From NCBI GenBank assembly GCA_964630925.1, contig CAZVZK010000011.1, positions 1 through 64,000 of the forward strand: a stretch of DNA of 64,000 nt, given 5' to 3'. Position 1 is the stretch's first letter. Each line of letters begins with the position of its first letter. Source of the stretch: RGDT01 sp964630925 (lineage in GTDB: Bacteria; Planctomycetota; Planctomycetia; Gemmatales; Gemmataceae). Positions 53,277 through 61,035 of this stretch are shown in pieces. The notes beneath the pieces were generated by a model that was given only the letters and a program-made list of their open reading frames with translations, did no database searches and was not told the origin of the DNA. Both the position numbers and the translations under genes were made by a program.

Positions 53277-54149
53277 TCATCCATCGATGTCCCAGATGAC
53301 GATGTGCCCGTCGTCGGAGCAGGCTGCCGCCCGGTCCCCCGAGGCGTCGAAGGTGACGGCGGTGAGCTGGCCGACGCCCCAGCCGAACGACTGGCGGCGC
53401 TCGCCGGTGACGCCGTCCCACAGATCGACGTTGCCGTCGCCCTTGGTGGTGGCGAAGAAGGCCCCGGAGGGGTGCCACGCCACGCCGAGGTACGGCCGCT
53501 CGTTGAGGCGGTGGTGGTTGGAGTCCGGCGTGGGCCTGAAACGGTGGAAGTGCAGGAACTGGCCGGCGAGGCAGGCGACGGCCTTGCCCCCGGGGGCGAC
53601 GGCGAGGGCGTCGATGCCGTGGGAGCCGCTGAAGACGCGGCCGAGGGGGCGGCCCGACGGGAGGTCGAACACGGCGACGTGGCCGCCCTCGGAGAGGGCG
53701 AGGGCGGCGCCGTCGGGGCTGCACTTCAGGGCATTGGGTGGCGGCGCCGGCCCCTGGTGGGAATCGGGATGCGTCCACAGGGCGCGGAAGGCGGGGAGGG
53801 CGAACAGACCGAAGTCGGGCGGGTCGCGGAGGACGCACACGGCCCGCCAGCCGTCGGACGGGACGGCCGCGACGTAGGGTCGGCCCGGCGGGCCGACCTC
53901 CTCCCACCGGGCCGATCCCGGCGCGGCGTGCAGGAGCCGGCGGCCCGTGAGGACGTGCAGCCCGGCGGGGGTGTCGAAGACGGCCTCGGCCGGCTGCCCG
54001 CCGGTGTGGTGCCGGGTGGCGACGGCGCGGGCGGCGAGATCCCAGACGAAGACCTCACCGCCCTCACAGCCGACGGTGAGGCGGGCGCCGTCGCCGGAGA
54101 AGGCGAGGCAGGCGGGCAGGGCGCCGTCCGGCACATCGAGCAGCAACAC
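53277..54149 (-). CDS. WD40 array protein 2
   Basis: 290 residues, GTG start. It has the most divergent N-terminus (MLLLDVPDGALPACLAFSGDG) and a diverged block: NERPYLGVAWHPSGAFF replaces the GxTHF segment, and TKGDGNVDLWDG replaces NGDGKVD. Ends GHIVIWDIDG. Despite this the length, blade layout and stop-embedded Shine-Dalgarno (TGAGGTCACGCC then GTG) are those of the array. Confidence 0.82.
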   Translation of the reverse strand: MLLLDVPDGALPACLAFSGDGARLTVGCEGGEVFVWDLAARAVATRHHTGGQPAEAVFDTPAGLHVLTGRRLLHAAPGSARWEEVGPPGRPYVAAVPSDGWRAVCVLRDPPDFGLFALPAFRALWTHPDSHQGPAPPPNALKCSPDGAALALSEGGHVAVFDLPSGRPLGRVFSGSHGIDALAVAPGGKAVACLAGQFLHFHRFRPTPDSNHHRLNERPYLGVAWHPSGAFFATTKGDGNVDLWDGVTGERRQSFGWGVGQLTAVTFDASGDRAAACSDDGHIVIWDIDG

Positions 54150-54158
54150 GGCGTGACC

Positions 54159-55025
54159 TCAGCGGTCGATGTCCCAGAGGATGATATGGCCCGACTCGGA
54201 GCAGGCGGCGGCGCGGTCACCCGCCGCGTCGAAGGTGATGTCGGTCAACTTGCCGAGGCCCCAGTCAAACGACCCGCGGCGCTCGGCGGTGTGGCCGTCC
54301 CAGAAATCCACCTTGCCGTCGCCGTTGACGGTGGCGAAGAAGCCCCCCGAGGGGTGCCAGGCGACGCCCAGGAAGTGCGTCTTGCCGAGGCGGTGGTGCG
54401 CGTGCGTGCCTTCGGGGAGGCGGAGGAAGTGCAGGTTGGATGCGGCGCAGAAGGCGGCGGCGGAGCCGTCGGGGGAGATGGCCAGGGCGGTCGGGGACGC
54501 CTCGCCCGGCCTCTCGTGGAGGGCCACGGGCTCCCCCGTCGCCGAGTCATAGACGGCGACACGCTCGCCCCCCACGGACGCGACGCGGCGCCCGTCCGCC
54601 GAGCAGGCGAGATGCCAGGCGTCCCCCTCCGGCCTCGCCCAGGCCGGCGCCCCGTCCGCCAGCGATATGACGGCCAGGCGCCGCGAGATCCCGTGCTGCG
54701 CGAAGCAGGCGGCCAGCCCGTCCCCGAGCGGCGTGGCCGACGAGACGATATCCGCGGCGGCGTGACGGGTGCTCCACTTGCCTGCCGGGAGCGGCAGGGC
54801 CAGGAGGACGCCGGGCCGGTTGACGAACAGCTCACGACCGTCGGCCGCGAAGAAGACGCGGTCCGCGGAGCGTCGGCCGGCGCCGGGGCATTTTAACGCC
54901 GCGCGTGTCACCAGATCCCACAGCTTGACGGCGCCCATCTCGCCGCAGGCGGCGAGGCGTGCGCCGTCGGGCGAGAAGGCGACGGCGTTGAGCCGGCGTG
55001 GGGGATCGGCGCGGAGGGTGAACAC
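54159..55025 (-). CDS. WD40 array protein 1 (first gene, directly after dnaB)
   Basis: 288 residues, GTG start, nine bases after the dnaB stop, with TGAGAGGCGGAC between. MFTLRADPPRRLNAVAFSPDG begins the first blade. About six or seven blades can be drawn, consistent with one propeller per protein. The C-terminal block RLGKTHFLGVAWHPSGGFF, NGDGKVDFWDGHTAERRGSF, GHIILWDIDR is close to consensus. No signal peptide, so it is predicted cytoplasmic. Function is unknown; WD40 propellers generally bind proteins. Position makes it part of the rplY-to-dnaB transcription unit. Confidence 0.84.
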   Translation of the reverse strand: MFTLRADPPRRLNAVAFSPDGARLAACGEMGAVKLWDLVTRAALKCPGAGRRSADRVFFAADGRELFVNRPGVLLALPLPAGKWSTRHAAADIVSSATPLGDGLAACFAQHGISRRLAVISLADGAPAWARPEGDAWHLACSADGRRVASVGGERVAVYDSATGEPVALHERPGEASPTALAISPDGSAAAFCAASNLHFLRLPEGTHAHHRLGKTHFLGVAWHPSGGFFATVNGDGKVDFWDGHTAERRGSFDWGLGKLTDITFDAAGDRAAACSESGHIILWDIDR

Positions 55026-55034
55026 GTCCGCCTC

Positions 55035-58000
55035 TCAGTGGTCGAACGGCGTGCCGACCTTGAAGTCCTCGTAGGCCAGGTATTGCTTGATGTAGGCGAG
55101 GGTGACCTCGCCGGTGGGGCCGTTGCGCTGCTTGGCGACGATGATCTCGAGGATGCCCTCGTGCTGGCCCGGCTCGTAGCGGTCGGGGCGGTGCAGCATG
55201 AAGACGGTGTCCGCGTCCTGCTCGATGGAGTTGTGGGCGATGATGTCGTCGGCGACGAAGTTGTGATGGCCGGGGACGGTCAGATCGAAGACATCCTCGT
55301 CCCCGTCGGGCGTGACGGATACGACTTGGTCCCAGTACACATCGCTCGCCGCCAAGGCATCAAGGGTCGGATCACCGCCGGCCGCCCTCGACACGCGAGA
55401 CAAGCGGTCACGGCTGACGTTCTGCTTGTAGAGCGTCGAGCCGCAGAACGACAGCTCCATTCGGCTCTGGAAGGCCCGCATCGAGATACCTCGGGCAGCG
55501 AGCAACGGGACGGCGTGCTTGCGCCAGACCTCCGCCGGGATCACGTCCCTGTTGGTATTCTCCTTCCGTTCGGCCAGGCCCGCCACCGCCGACGCGAGGG
55601 AAGCCATCCTGTACGCCCCGCTCGCCCCGATCCGTTCGGCGAAGGCGAGGAGGTCTGTCCGGCCACTGACCCAGACTTGATGTTGGGGCCTCCCTTTCGT
55701 CCCTTGGCTCTGAAGCCTGAGCCTGCCGTTAATCCCGACTCGGAGGAGAAGGGATTGCACGTCACGCGCGAGCCGCTGGCTGCTCGACGCGAAATAGACG
55801 GCGGGGTAGGCCAACCCTTTTCGCACGGCCGGGCGGATACATCCGTCTGTCGCCCAGAGGCCGCGCAGGTACGCGGCGACCGCGGGTGTCGCAAGCGAGA
55901 AGATGACCTCCGGAGTCCGCTTCTCCCAGGCCCGGAGGCCGAACGCCCCGAGGCCATCGAGCCAACGCGCGATCGGGTTCCGGCGGCCGTGAGTCAGTTG
56001 GTCGGCCGCCGAGAGGTACACCTGGAACCACTTCCGCTCGCGCTGAATGCGGGGGCGGATCGCCTCACCGAATACCGCCTCGGTGAGCGAGACGACCTGT
56101 TCGGCGAGGTCCAGCTCGCGGGTGGTGTATTGGATCGCGTGCCTGGGGAGGGTGCAGCCATCCCCGATGAGATGGCCGAGGAGCCCGGCTTCCGCTTCGG
56201 AAAGGGAGGTCCCCTCCCTGGGCGGGATTCGCCGGGGCAAGGCAATGTGTTGGCCGGCCCTCAAATCATCGAGCCGCCGCCAACCCTCGAAGGCGCGGAA
56301 CGGGTGGTTCGCCGTCGCACGGATCGTCCGCCCGAGACGCGTCGTCAGGCGGAAGACCGGCTTCCTCCCCGTGCAGAACGCACGGCTCACGGCCGCCGGC
56401 TCCAACCGCATCGTCCGCTCGTTGAGCGCCCACACGCGGAAGCCCGCCCGGCCCTCCAGGTCGCGGATCGGGACGCGCTCGCCGGATCCCAGCGTGATCA
56501 ACGTATCGCCGGCGAGGCAGCCCGACTCGCGGAGGTCCGACAGCCTGGGCCTGTGATCCTGGCGGTCCTCGGCGGCCCGGTTCACCTGGGCGAGCGCGAT
56601 CACCGGGACCTGTAGCTCCTTGGCCAGGAACTTGAGCCGGCGGCTGATCTGGGCCACCTGCTCCTGCCTGGGGTCGCGGCGGTTCTCCGGCTCGATGAGC
56701 TGGAGGTAGTCGATGACGATGAGGCGTATGTCCTTCTGGTGCTTCAGCCGGCGGGCGTTGGCGGCGATGCGCAGCATGCCCTGCTGCGGGGAGTCGTCGA
56801 TGAACAGGTGCGCCTTCTGGAGGGAGCTGCCGGCGTCGATCAACTTCTCCATGTCGTCGCTCGTCAGCGTGCCCTTGCGGAGGCGGTGGCTGTCGACGCG
56901 CGCCTGCGAGCAGAGCATGCGCTCGGCCAGCTCGATGCGCGACTGCTCCAGGCTGACGTAGAAGACGGGCACCTTCTCCATCAGGAGGACGTTCTTGGTC
57001 AGCGCGAGTGAGAAGGCGGTGTTGTGGACGCAGATGTCGTTGGCGATGAAGTTGTGGGTGCCGGGGATGGTGAGGTCGTAGACCTGTTTCTCGCCGAGCG
57101 GCTCGACGGAGACGATCCGATCCCAGCGGGTGTCGCGCGGTGTCGGTGTGCCGCCCTCAAGACGGGCCAGCCCGTCGCGATCGGTCACGGCCAGCCGCCA
57201 CTTGCCGGCCCTCTCGCGCAAGCGAGAGGGGATGCCGAATCGGAGGAGGAGGTGCTGCACCTGTCGGGCGAGGCGTTCGCGGCGTGTCCTAACCTTCAGG
57301 CCGGCGCGGCCCGCGAAGAGGAGACGCAGGAACAGCGCGAGCTGTTGGCGGGGCAGGCGGAACACGCGAGCCGGGAGTGACGCTGCGACCCGTGGCGCTC
57401 GCGTCGCCACGGCAACACGGGAGGGCGTGGCTTCCGCCGAGCCGACGATGCCCGAATTGTCCGAGTGGCTGTTCCTGAACCGGTGAAGGCGGGTGTCGTG
57501 CGGCTCGGCGGGAGCCTCGCCCTCCCGTCCGCCGCCCCGCCGGCCAAGGGCGCGCCCGAACCGCACCGCCAGGCGCTCGATCTGCCCGACCGACATCGGC
57601 TCCCGGCCTTCGGCCGGCAACACCCGCGGCACCGCCACCGCGTCCCCCACCGCCAGCTCCGCGAGCGGACGCCACCCCTCCACCGTGCGGAAGGGATGCG
57701 ACAGCGTCGTCTCGATCCGCCGGCCGCTGTGCAGCGTCACCCGATACACCGGCTTCGTGCCGTCATCGACGAACGCCGACGGCTCCGTCCACCCCAGACG
57801 CCAATCGTCGCCCAGCGTCAGGAGTCGGGCCTGCTGGCGGCGGTAGACCTCCTCGATGGTCGCGATGCTGCCGTCGCCCAGCACGATCTCACTGTCCGCC
57901 GCGAGACACTTCCCGACACTCGGCCTGGCGGCGATGATGATCAGCTCGCCTTGCTGAAGGCCCGCCGTCAGCTCGTTCAGCTCGGTGAAGCCGGTGTTCA

Positions 58001-58562
58001 GGCCGCTGTGGGCCATCGTCGCCTGGGTGGAACGGGCGTCGATGCGGTCGTACGTCTCCCGGATCGCCGCCTCCAGCGTCACGAGCGACCCGCCCAGGCC
58101 CTTGGACGCCATCTCGAAGACCGTGCCGGCGGCCTCCTCGATGAGCTGCTCCGCCGGCGACGCCTGATTGTACGCCTTCGCCAGGATCTCCGTGCCCGCC
58201 TCGATCAGCCCACGCACCAGCGCCTTGTCACGCACGATGCGGGCGTAATGCTCCGCGTTCGCCGCCGACGGGGCGGCGTCCCACAGCTCGGCCAGGTAGA
58301 CCGGCCCGCCCACGTCCTCCAGCCAGCCACGCAGCTTCAGCTGCTCGGCGAGGATGAGCAGATCGACGGGTTGGCCGCCCTTGTCGTGGTGGTCGGTGAT
58401 CGTCTGGTAGATCTTCTGGTGGGCGTCCGCGTAGAAGTGATCCTTCTGGAGGATGTTGATCATGTCGCCGATGACGCGGTTAAGGCGCAGCATGCTCCCC
58501 AGCACGGAGCGTTCGGCGTCGAGGTTCTGCGGGGGGAGGCGGTCGGAGAGGGGGCCGGACAT
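55035..58562 (-). CDS. dnaB: Replicative DNA helicase DnaB carrying two inteins
   Basis: A 1175-residue precursor; removing the two inteins leaves 449 residues, the normal DnaB length. Extein 1 (1-218) carries the N-terminal domain (LPPQNLDAERSVLGSML) and ends in the Walker A strand ARPSVGK. Extein 2 (515-681) has the Walker B LIVIDYLQLI and the VPVIALAQVNRAAEDR motif, ending SDLRESG. Extein 3 (1112-1175) starts SIEQDADTVFMLHR. Helicase function needs both inteins to splice out, since one splits the ATP-binding loop. It is the last housekeeping gene of the rplY-pth-rpsF-ssb-rplI-dnaB unit and is followed by WD40 gene 1. Confidence 0.93.
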   Translation of the reverse strand: MSGPLSDRLPPQNLDAERSVLGSMLRLNRVIGDMINILQKDHFYADAHQKIYQTITDHHDKGGQPVDLLILAEQLKLRGWLEDVGGPVYLAELWDAAPSAANAEHYARIVRDKALVRGLIEAGTEILAKAYNQASPAEQLIEEAAGTVFEMASKGLGGSLVTLEAAIRETYDRIDARSTQATMAHSGLNTGFTELNELTAGLQQGELIIIAARPSVGKCLAADSEIVLGDGSIATIEEVYRRQQARLLTLGDDWRLGWTEPSAFVDDGTKPVYRVTLHSGRRIETTLSHPFRTVEGWRPLAELAVGDAVAVPRVLPAEGREPMSVGQIERLAVRFGRALGRRGGGREGEAPAEPHDTRLHRFRNSHSDNSGIVGSAEATPSRVAVATRAPRVAASLPARVFRLPRQQLALFLRLLFAGRAGLKVRTRRERLARQVQHLLLRFGIPSRLRERAGKWRLAVTDRDGLARLEGGTPTPRDTRWDRIVSVEPLGEKQVYDLTIPGTHNFIANDICVHNTAFSLALTKNVLLMEKVPVFYVSLEQSRIELAERMLCSQARVDSHRLRKGTLTSDDMEKLIDAGSSLQKAHLFIDDSPQQGMLRIAANARRLKHQKDIRLIVIDYLQLIEPENRRDPRQEQVAQISRRLKFLAKELQVPVIALAQVNRAAEDRQDHRPRLSDLRESGCLAGDTLITLGSGERVPIRDLEGRAGFRVWALNERTMRLEPAAVSRAFCTGRKPVFRLTTRLGRTIRATANHPFRAFEGWRRLDDLRAGQHIALPRRIPPREGTSLSEAEAGLLGHLIGDGCTLPRHAIQYTTRELDLAEQVVSLTEAVFGEAIRPRIQRERKWFQVYLSAADQLTHGRRNPIARWLDGLGAFGLRAWEKRTPEVIFSLATPAVAAYLRGLWATDGCIRPAVRKGLAYPAVYFASSSQRLARDVQSLLLRVGINGRLRLQSQGTKGRPQHQVWVSGRTDLLAFAERIGASGAYRMASLASAVAGLAERKENTNRDVIPAEVWRKHAVPLLAARGISMRAFQSRMELSFCGSTLYKQNVSRDRLSRVSRAAGGDPTLDALAASDVYWDQVVSVTPDGDEDVFDLTVPGHHNFVADDIIAHNSIEQDADTVFMLHRPDRYEPGQHEGILEIIVAKQRNGPTGEVTLAYIKQYLAYEDFKVGTPFDH
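55230..56519 (-). mobile_element. DnaB intein 2 with LAGLIDADG endonuclease
   Basis: 430 residues (682-1111 of the precursor), inserted between SDLRESG and SIEQDAD, the same site as the well-known Synechocystis DnaB intein. Splicing motifs are Cys at position 1 (CLAGDTLITLGSGERVPI), block B ATANHPFRAFEGW, block F WDQVVSVTPDGDEDVFDLTVPG and the ending HNFVADDIIAHN before Ser. Endonuclease motifs LLGHLIGDGCTL and YLRGLWATDGCI, both with the catalytic Asp, suggest it is or was a homing intein. Confidence 0.92.
57021..57908 (-). mobile_element. DnaB intein 1 in the Walker A loop
   Basis: 296 residues (219-514), inserted after ARPSVGK and before TAFSLAL, so it interrupts the P-loop. Splicing motifs are Cys1 (CLAADSEIVLGDGSIATIEEV), block B TLSHPFRTVEGW, block F WDRIVSVEPLGEKQVYDLTIPG and the terminal HNFIANDICVHN before Thr. 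No intact LAGLIDADG pair is seen; only remnants such as VQHLLLRFGIPSRLR remain, so homing is probably lost. It contains a palindromic repeat insertion at residues 346-382 (57419-57526). Confidence 0.9.
57419..57526. repeat. Palindromic repeat inserted in frame inside intein 1
   Basis: Arms 57419-57444 and 57501-57526 match over 26 bp with two mismatches (the left arm starts GGGAGGGCG, the right arm ends CGCCCTCCC). The 108-bp element encodes about 37 residues including REGEAPAEP and SAEATPSR. It has no counterpart in intein 2 and lies in the region where the endonuclease has been lost. Confidence 0.85.
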
Positions 58563-58656
58563 GGCAAGAACCTCCCTGTCGGTTTCGGGGACGCGCGGCC
58601 ATCCTGCGCGCGTCCCATCGCCCGGCGGGGTGCCCCGCCGGGCCGAGCCGGTCAGC

Positions 58657-59163
58657 TCACTTCTTCTCGGCGGTCTTCAGCACGACGACCTTGACCTCGG
58701 TCTCGATGTCGTAGCCGAGGTTCAGCTTGACGGCGAAGAGGCCGAGCTCCTTGATGTGGCTGTCCATGCGCACCATCTCGGAATCGACCAGGATGTTCTT
58801 GCCGCGGAGGGCCTTGGCGATCTCGGCGGGGCCGACGGAGCCGTACAGGTGCCCGTCCTCGTTGGCCGCCGACTCGACGGTCACCCCGGCCATCTTCTGG
58901 ATCTGCTCGGCGAGCGCCTTGAGGTCGGCGACGCGGGCGTCCCGCGCCTGGCGGACGCGGATCTTGAAGCGCTCCAGCAGGCGGAGGTTGTGCTGGTTGG
59001 GGATCGTGGCGAGGCCGCGTGGCAGCAGGTAGTTGCGTCCGTAGCCGGGGCGTACCTCGACCACGTCGCCCTGCTTGCCGAGAAACTGGACGTCCTCGGT
59101 GAGCACGAGCTTCAAGTTGCCGTGCTTGCCGTGTGGGACCTGATGCCTCTGCTTCGTCGCCAT
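58657..59163 (-). CDS. rplI: Large ribosomal subunit protein bL9
   Basis: 168 residues. The bL9 N-terminal domain LKLVLTEDVQFLGKQGDVVEVRPGYGRNYLLPRGLA contains the family signature. A long connecting helix and a C-terminal domain (VTVESAANEDGHLYGSVG) follow. About 15 extra basic residues (MATKQRHQVPHGKHG) precede the usual start, possibly real since the ATG is the first after ssb. It lies 20 nt after ssb and 94 nt before dnaB. Confidence 0.93.
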   Translation of the reverse strand: MATKQRHQVPHGKHGNLKLVLTEDVQFLGKQGDVVEVRPGYGRNYLLPRGLATIPNQHNLRLLERFKIRVRQARDARVADLKALAEQIQKMAGVTVESAANEDGHLYGSVGPAEIAKALRGKNILVDSEMVRMDSHIKELGLFAVKLNLGYDIETEVKVVVLKTAEKK

Positions 59164-59183
59164 GATCCCCCTGCCTTCACCCC

Positions 59184-59756
59184 TCAGAAGGGGATGTCCT
59201 CGTCGTTGTGGGGCGGGGCCGCCGGCTTGCCCGGACGGGCGGGCGGCGCCCCCATGTCGTCCCCGTAGTCGTCACCGCCGCCATTGTAGCTCGGGGCGGG
59301 CTTACCGTAACCCCCCCCGCTGCCGTTCGCCGCGCCGGCCCGCGCCGGCTGCCGGGCCGCCGCCGGACGAGGGGCGCTCTCGTACCGCGCCCCGCCCTCA
59401 CCGCCGCCGTCCTCGCGGCGCTCCAGGTACTGGAAGTTCTCGACCACCACGCGGAGCGCCGAGCGCTTGCCGCCGCCGTTCTTGTCTTCCCACGTGTCCA
59501 GCTTGAGACGGCCCTCGATGAAGATCTGGTGGCCCTTGCGGACGTTCTGGAGGATGCGGGTGGCCTGCTGGCCGTTCTCGCCCCGGTTCCAGATCTCGCA
59601 GTCGATGAAGACCGGCTCGTCCACCCACTCGTTCTTGACCTGATCGAGCTTGCGGTTGTTGACGGCGAAGCCGAACTTCGCCCCCTTGTCGGTGAGGATG
59701 GCCTCCGGGTCGCGGGTCAGCCGTCCGATCAGCATCACCTTGTTCAGATTCGCCAT
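59184..59756 (-). CDS. ssb: Single-stranded DNA-binding protein
   Basis: 190 residues. An OB fold at about 1-115 starts MANLNKVMLIGRLTRDPE and includes FIDCEIWNRG and LKLDTWEDKNGGGKR. A Gly/Pro/Tyr-rich disordered linker follows, and the acidic tip DEDIPF is the partner-binding motif for replication and repair proteins. It has its own promoter (59820-59849) inside the operon, so it can be made independently of the upstream ribosomal genes. Confidence 0.95.
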   Translation of the reverse strand: MANLNKVMLIGRLTRDPEAILTDKGAKFGFAVNNRKLDQVKNEWVDEPVFIDCEIWNRGENGQQATRILQNVRKGHQIFIEGRLKLDTWEDKNGGGKRSALRVVVENFQYLERREDGGGEGGARYESAPRPAAARQPARAGAANGSGGGYGKPAPSYNGGGDDYGDDMGAPPARPGKPAAPPHNDEDIPF

Positions 59757-59819
59757 TGGGCACCCTTCCTGTCTTCTCGACGATGAACACCCGTCCCCCT
59801 CGTCTCAGGGGACCAGCGT

Positions 59820-59849
59820 ACTATACACCTGTCAGTCAGGGTTTGGCAA
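59820..59849 (-). promoter_or_regulatory. Sigma-70-like promoter of ssb
   Basis: On the minus strand TTGCCA (59844-59849) and TATAGT (59820-59825) are 18 bp apart, about 64 nt ahead of the ssb ATG in the 175-nt rpsF-ssb gap. It is the best promoter match in the region. Confidence 0.6.
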
Positions 59850-59931
59850 GCCTGGTAGGCCCCGAGATTCCCAAATCGTCGCCCGATGCCGTGCCGTGCC
59901 CGTTGCACGGCGTCGGGGCTCGCCAACCGTC

Positions 59932-60426
59932 TCAGCCCTCCTTCTCGGCGTACTCGCGGCGCGGCCCGCGGCGGCCGCGGCGGTCGTCGTCGCCCCCCAT
60001 GCCGCCCACCGGCGGGCCGCCGAGGCCGGCGCCGAGGTTGGCGATGGCGGCCTCGTCGAGGGCCACCTCGGTGACGGTGGGGAAGAACATGGGGCCGCCG
60101 TCCTGGCCGCACTCCAGCATCTTCTCGACGTGCTTGGGGATCAGCTTGCTGACCATGTAGCGGAGCACGGTCTCGCTGAGGCGGAAGTCGCCCTCGAGGG
60201 GCTCCATCACCTTGCCCTCGGCGCGGAAGTAGACGAGGATGTACAGGCCCTTCTTCTGGCCGTTGACGGGGTAGGCGAGCTTGCCCTCCTGCCAACGGCG
60301 TGTGGAGATGACCTCGGCCCCGTTCCGCTCGAACAACGCGTGCAGCGCCTTGACCGCGCCGGCCTCGTCCCCGGCCACCTTGCTGGTGTCGAGGATGAAC
60401 ATGCACTCGTAGACGTTCGCTGGCAT
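59932..60426 (-). CDS. rpsF: Small ribosomal subunit protein bS6
   Basis: 164 residues. The bS6 core is YECMFILDTSKV, then WQEGKLAYPVNGQKKGLYILVYF with the conserved Lys/Tyr pattern, and LSETVLRYMVSKL. The C-terminal extension (about 110-164) is Gly/Asp/Arg-rich (GGMGGDDDRRGRRGPRREYAEKEG), longer than usual. It follows pth by 13 nt and precedes ssb, the widespread rpsF-ssb-(rpsR)-rplI order; rpsR is missing here. Confidence 0.93.
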   Translation of the reverse strand: MPANVYECMFILDTSKVAGDEAGAVKALHALFERNGAEVISTRRWQEGKLAYPVNGQKKGLYILVYFRAEGKVMEPLEGDFRLSETVLRYMVSKLIPKHVEKMLECGQDGGPMFFPTVTEVALDEAAIANLGAGLGGPPVGGMGGDDDRRGRRGPRREYAEKEG

Positions 60427-60439
60427 GCCTCGCCGCCCC

Positions 60440-61027
60440 TCACTTCTTGCCGTCCGGCTCCTTGGCGGAGTCGGCGTTGAATCGGTTCATGCAGGCCTCG
60501 ATCCCCTGTCGCACCCACACGCTGACGGCCTGCAACGCCAGCATCCGCGCCTCATCGATCACCGGCCGCTCCGACGGCTTGAACTTCCCCAACACGTGGC
60601 CGGTCAGCTCCTCCTGCTCGCCGCCGCCCACCCCGATCCGCAGCCTCGCGAACTCCTGACTCCCGAGGTGGTTCTGGATGTCGCGTAGCCCGTTGTGCCC
60701 GCCGTGCCCCCCCTTGCCCCGCACCCGCAGCTTGCCCAGCGGGAGGTTGACGTCGTCGCACACCACGAGCAGGTCCTTCGCCTCCACCTGATAGAAGTCC
60801 AGGATCTCCCTGACGCACCGGCCCGAGAGGTTCATGAACGTCTCGGGCTTGACCAGCAACACCTTCTCGCCGCCCTCCATGATGTCGAGCACCTGGGCGG
60901 AGAACCGGGACGAGAACCGCCCGGCGCCGGGCGCGGATGCCATCCCGTCGATCACGTCGAACCCGACGTTGTGCCGGGTGCCGGCGTACTGCCTGCCGGG
61001 GTTGCCCAGTCCGACGACGACGCGCAT
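60440..61027 (-). CDS. pth: Peptidyl-tRNA hydrolase
   Basis: 195 residues. Releases tRNA from drop-off peptidyl-tRNAs. Signatures are VVVGLGNPGRQYAGTRHNVGF with catalytic His19, KPETFMNLSG, the DDVNLPLGKLRVR segment and GGHGGHNGLRDIQNHLG. ATG 61027 is 8 nt after the rplY stop. The rplY-pth pairing is common. Confidence 0.95.
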   Translation of the reverse strand: MRVVVGLGNPGRQYAGTRHNVGFDVIDGMASAPGAGRFSSRFSAQVLDIMEGGEKVLLVKPETFMNLSGRCVREILDFYQVEAKDLLVVCDDVNLPLGKLRVRGKGGHGGHNGLRDIQNHLGSQEFARLRIGVGGGEQEELTGHVLGKFKPSERPVIDEARMLALQAVSVWVRQGIEACMNRFNADSAKEPDGKK

Positions 61028-61035
61028 GGCCCCTG

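Noticed and set aside
57021..57908. Frameshift or assembly error in dnaB because of the length
   Set aside because: Both extra segments have complete splicing motifs, sit at known types of insertion point and leave a 449-residue DnaB.
59757..59931. A missing rpsR gene in the rpsF-ssb gap
   Set aside because: No uS/bS18-like frame is seen; the gap holds the ssb promoter instead.
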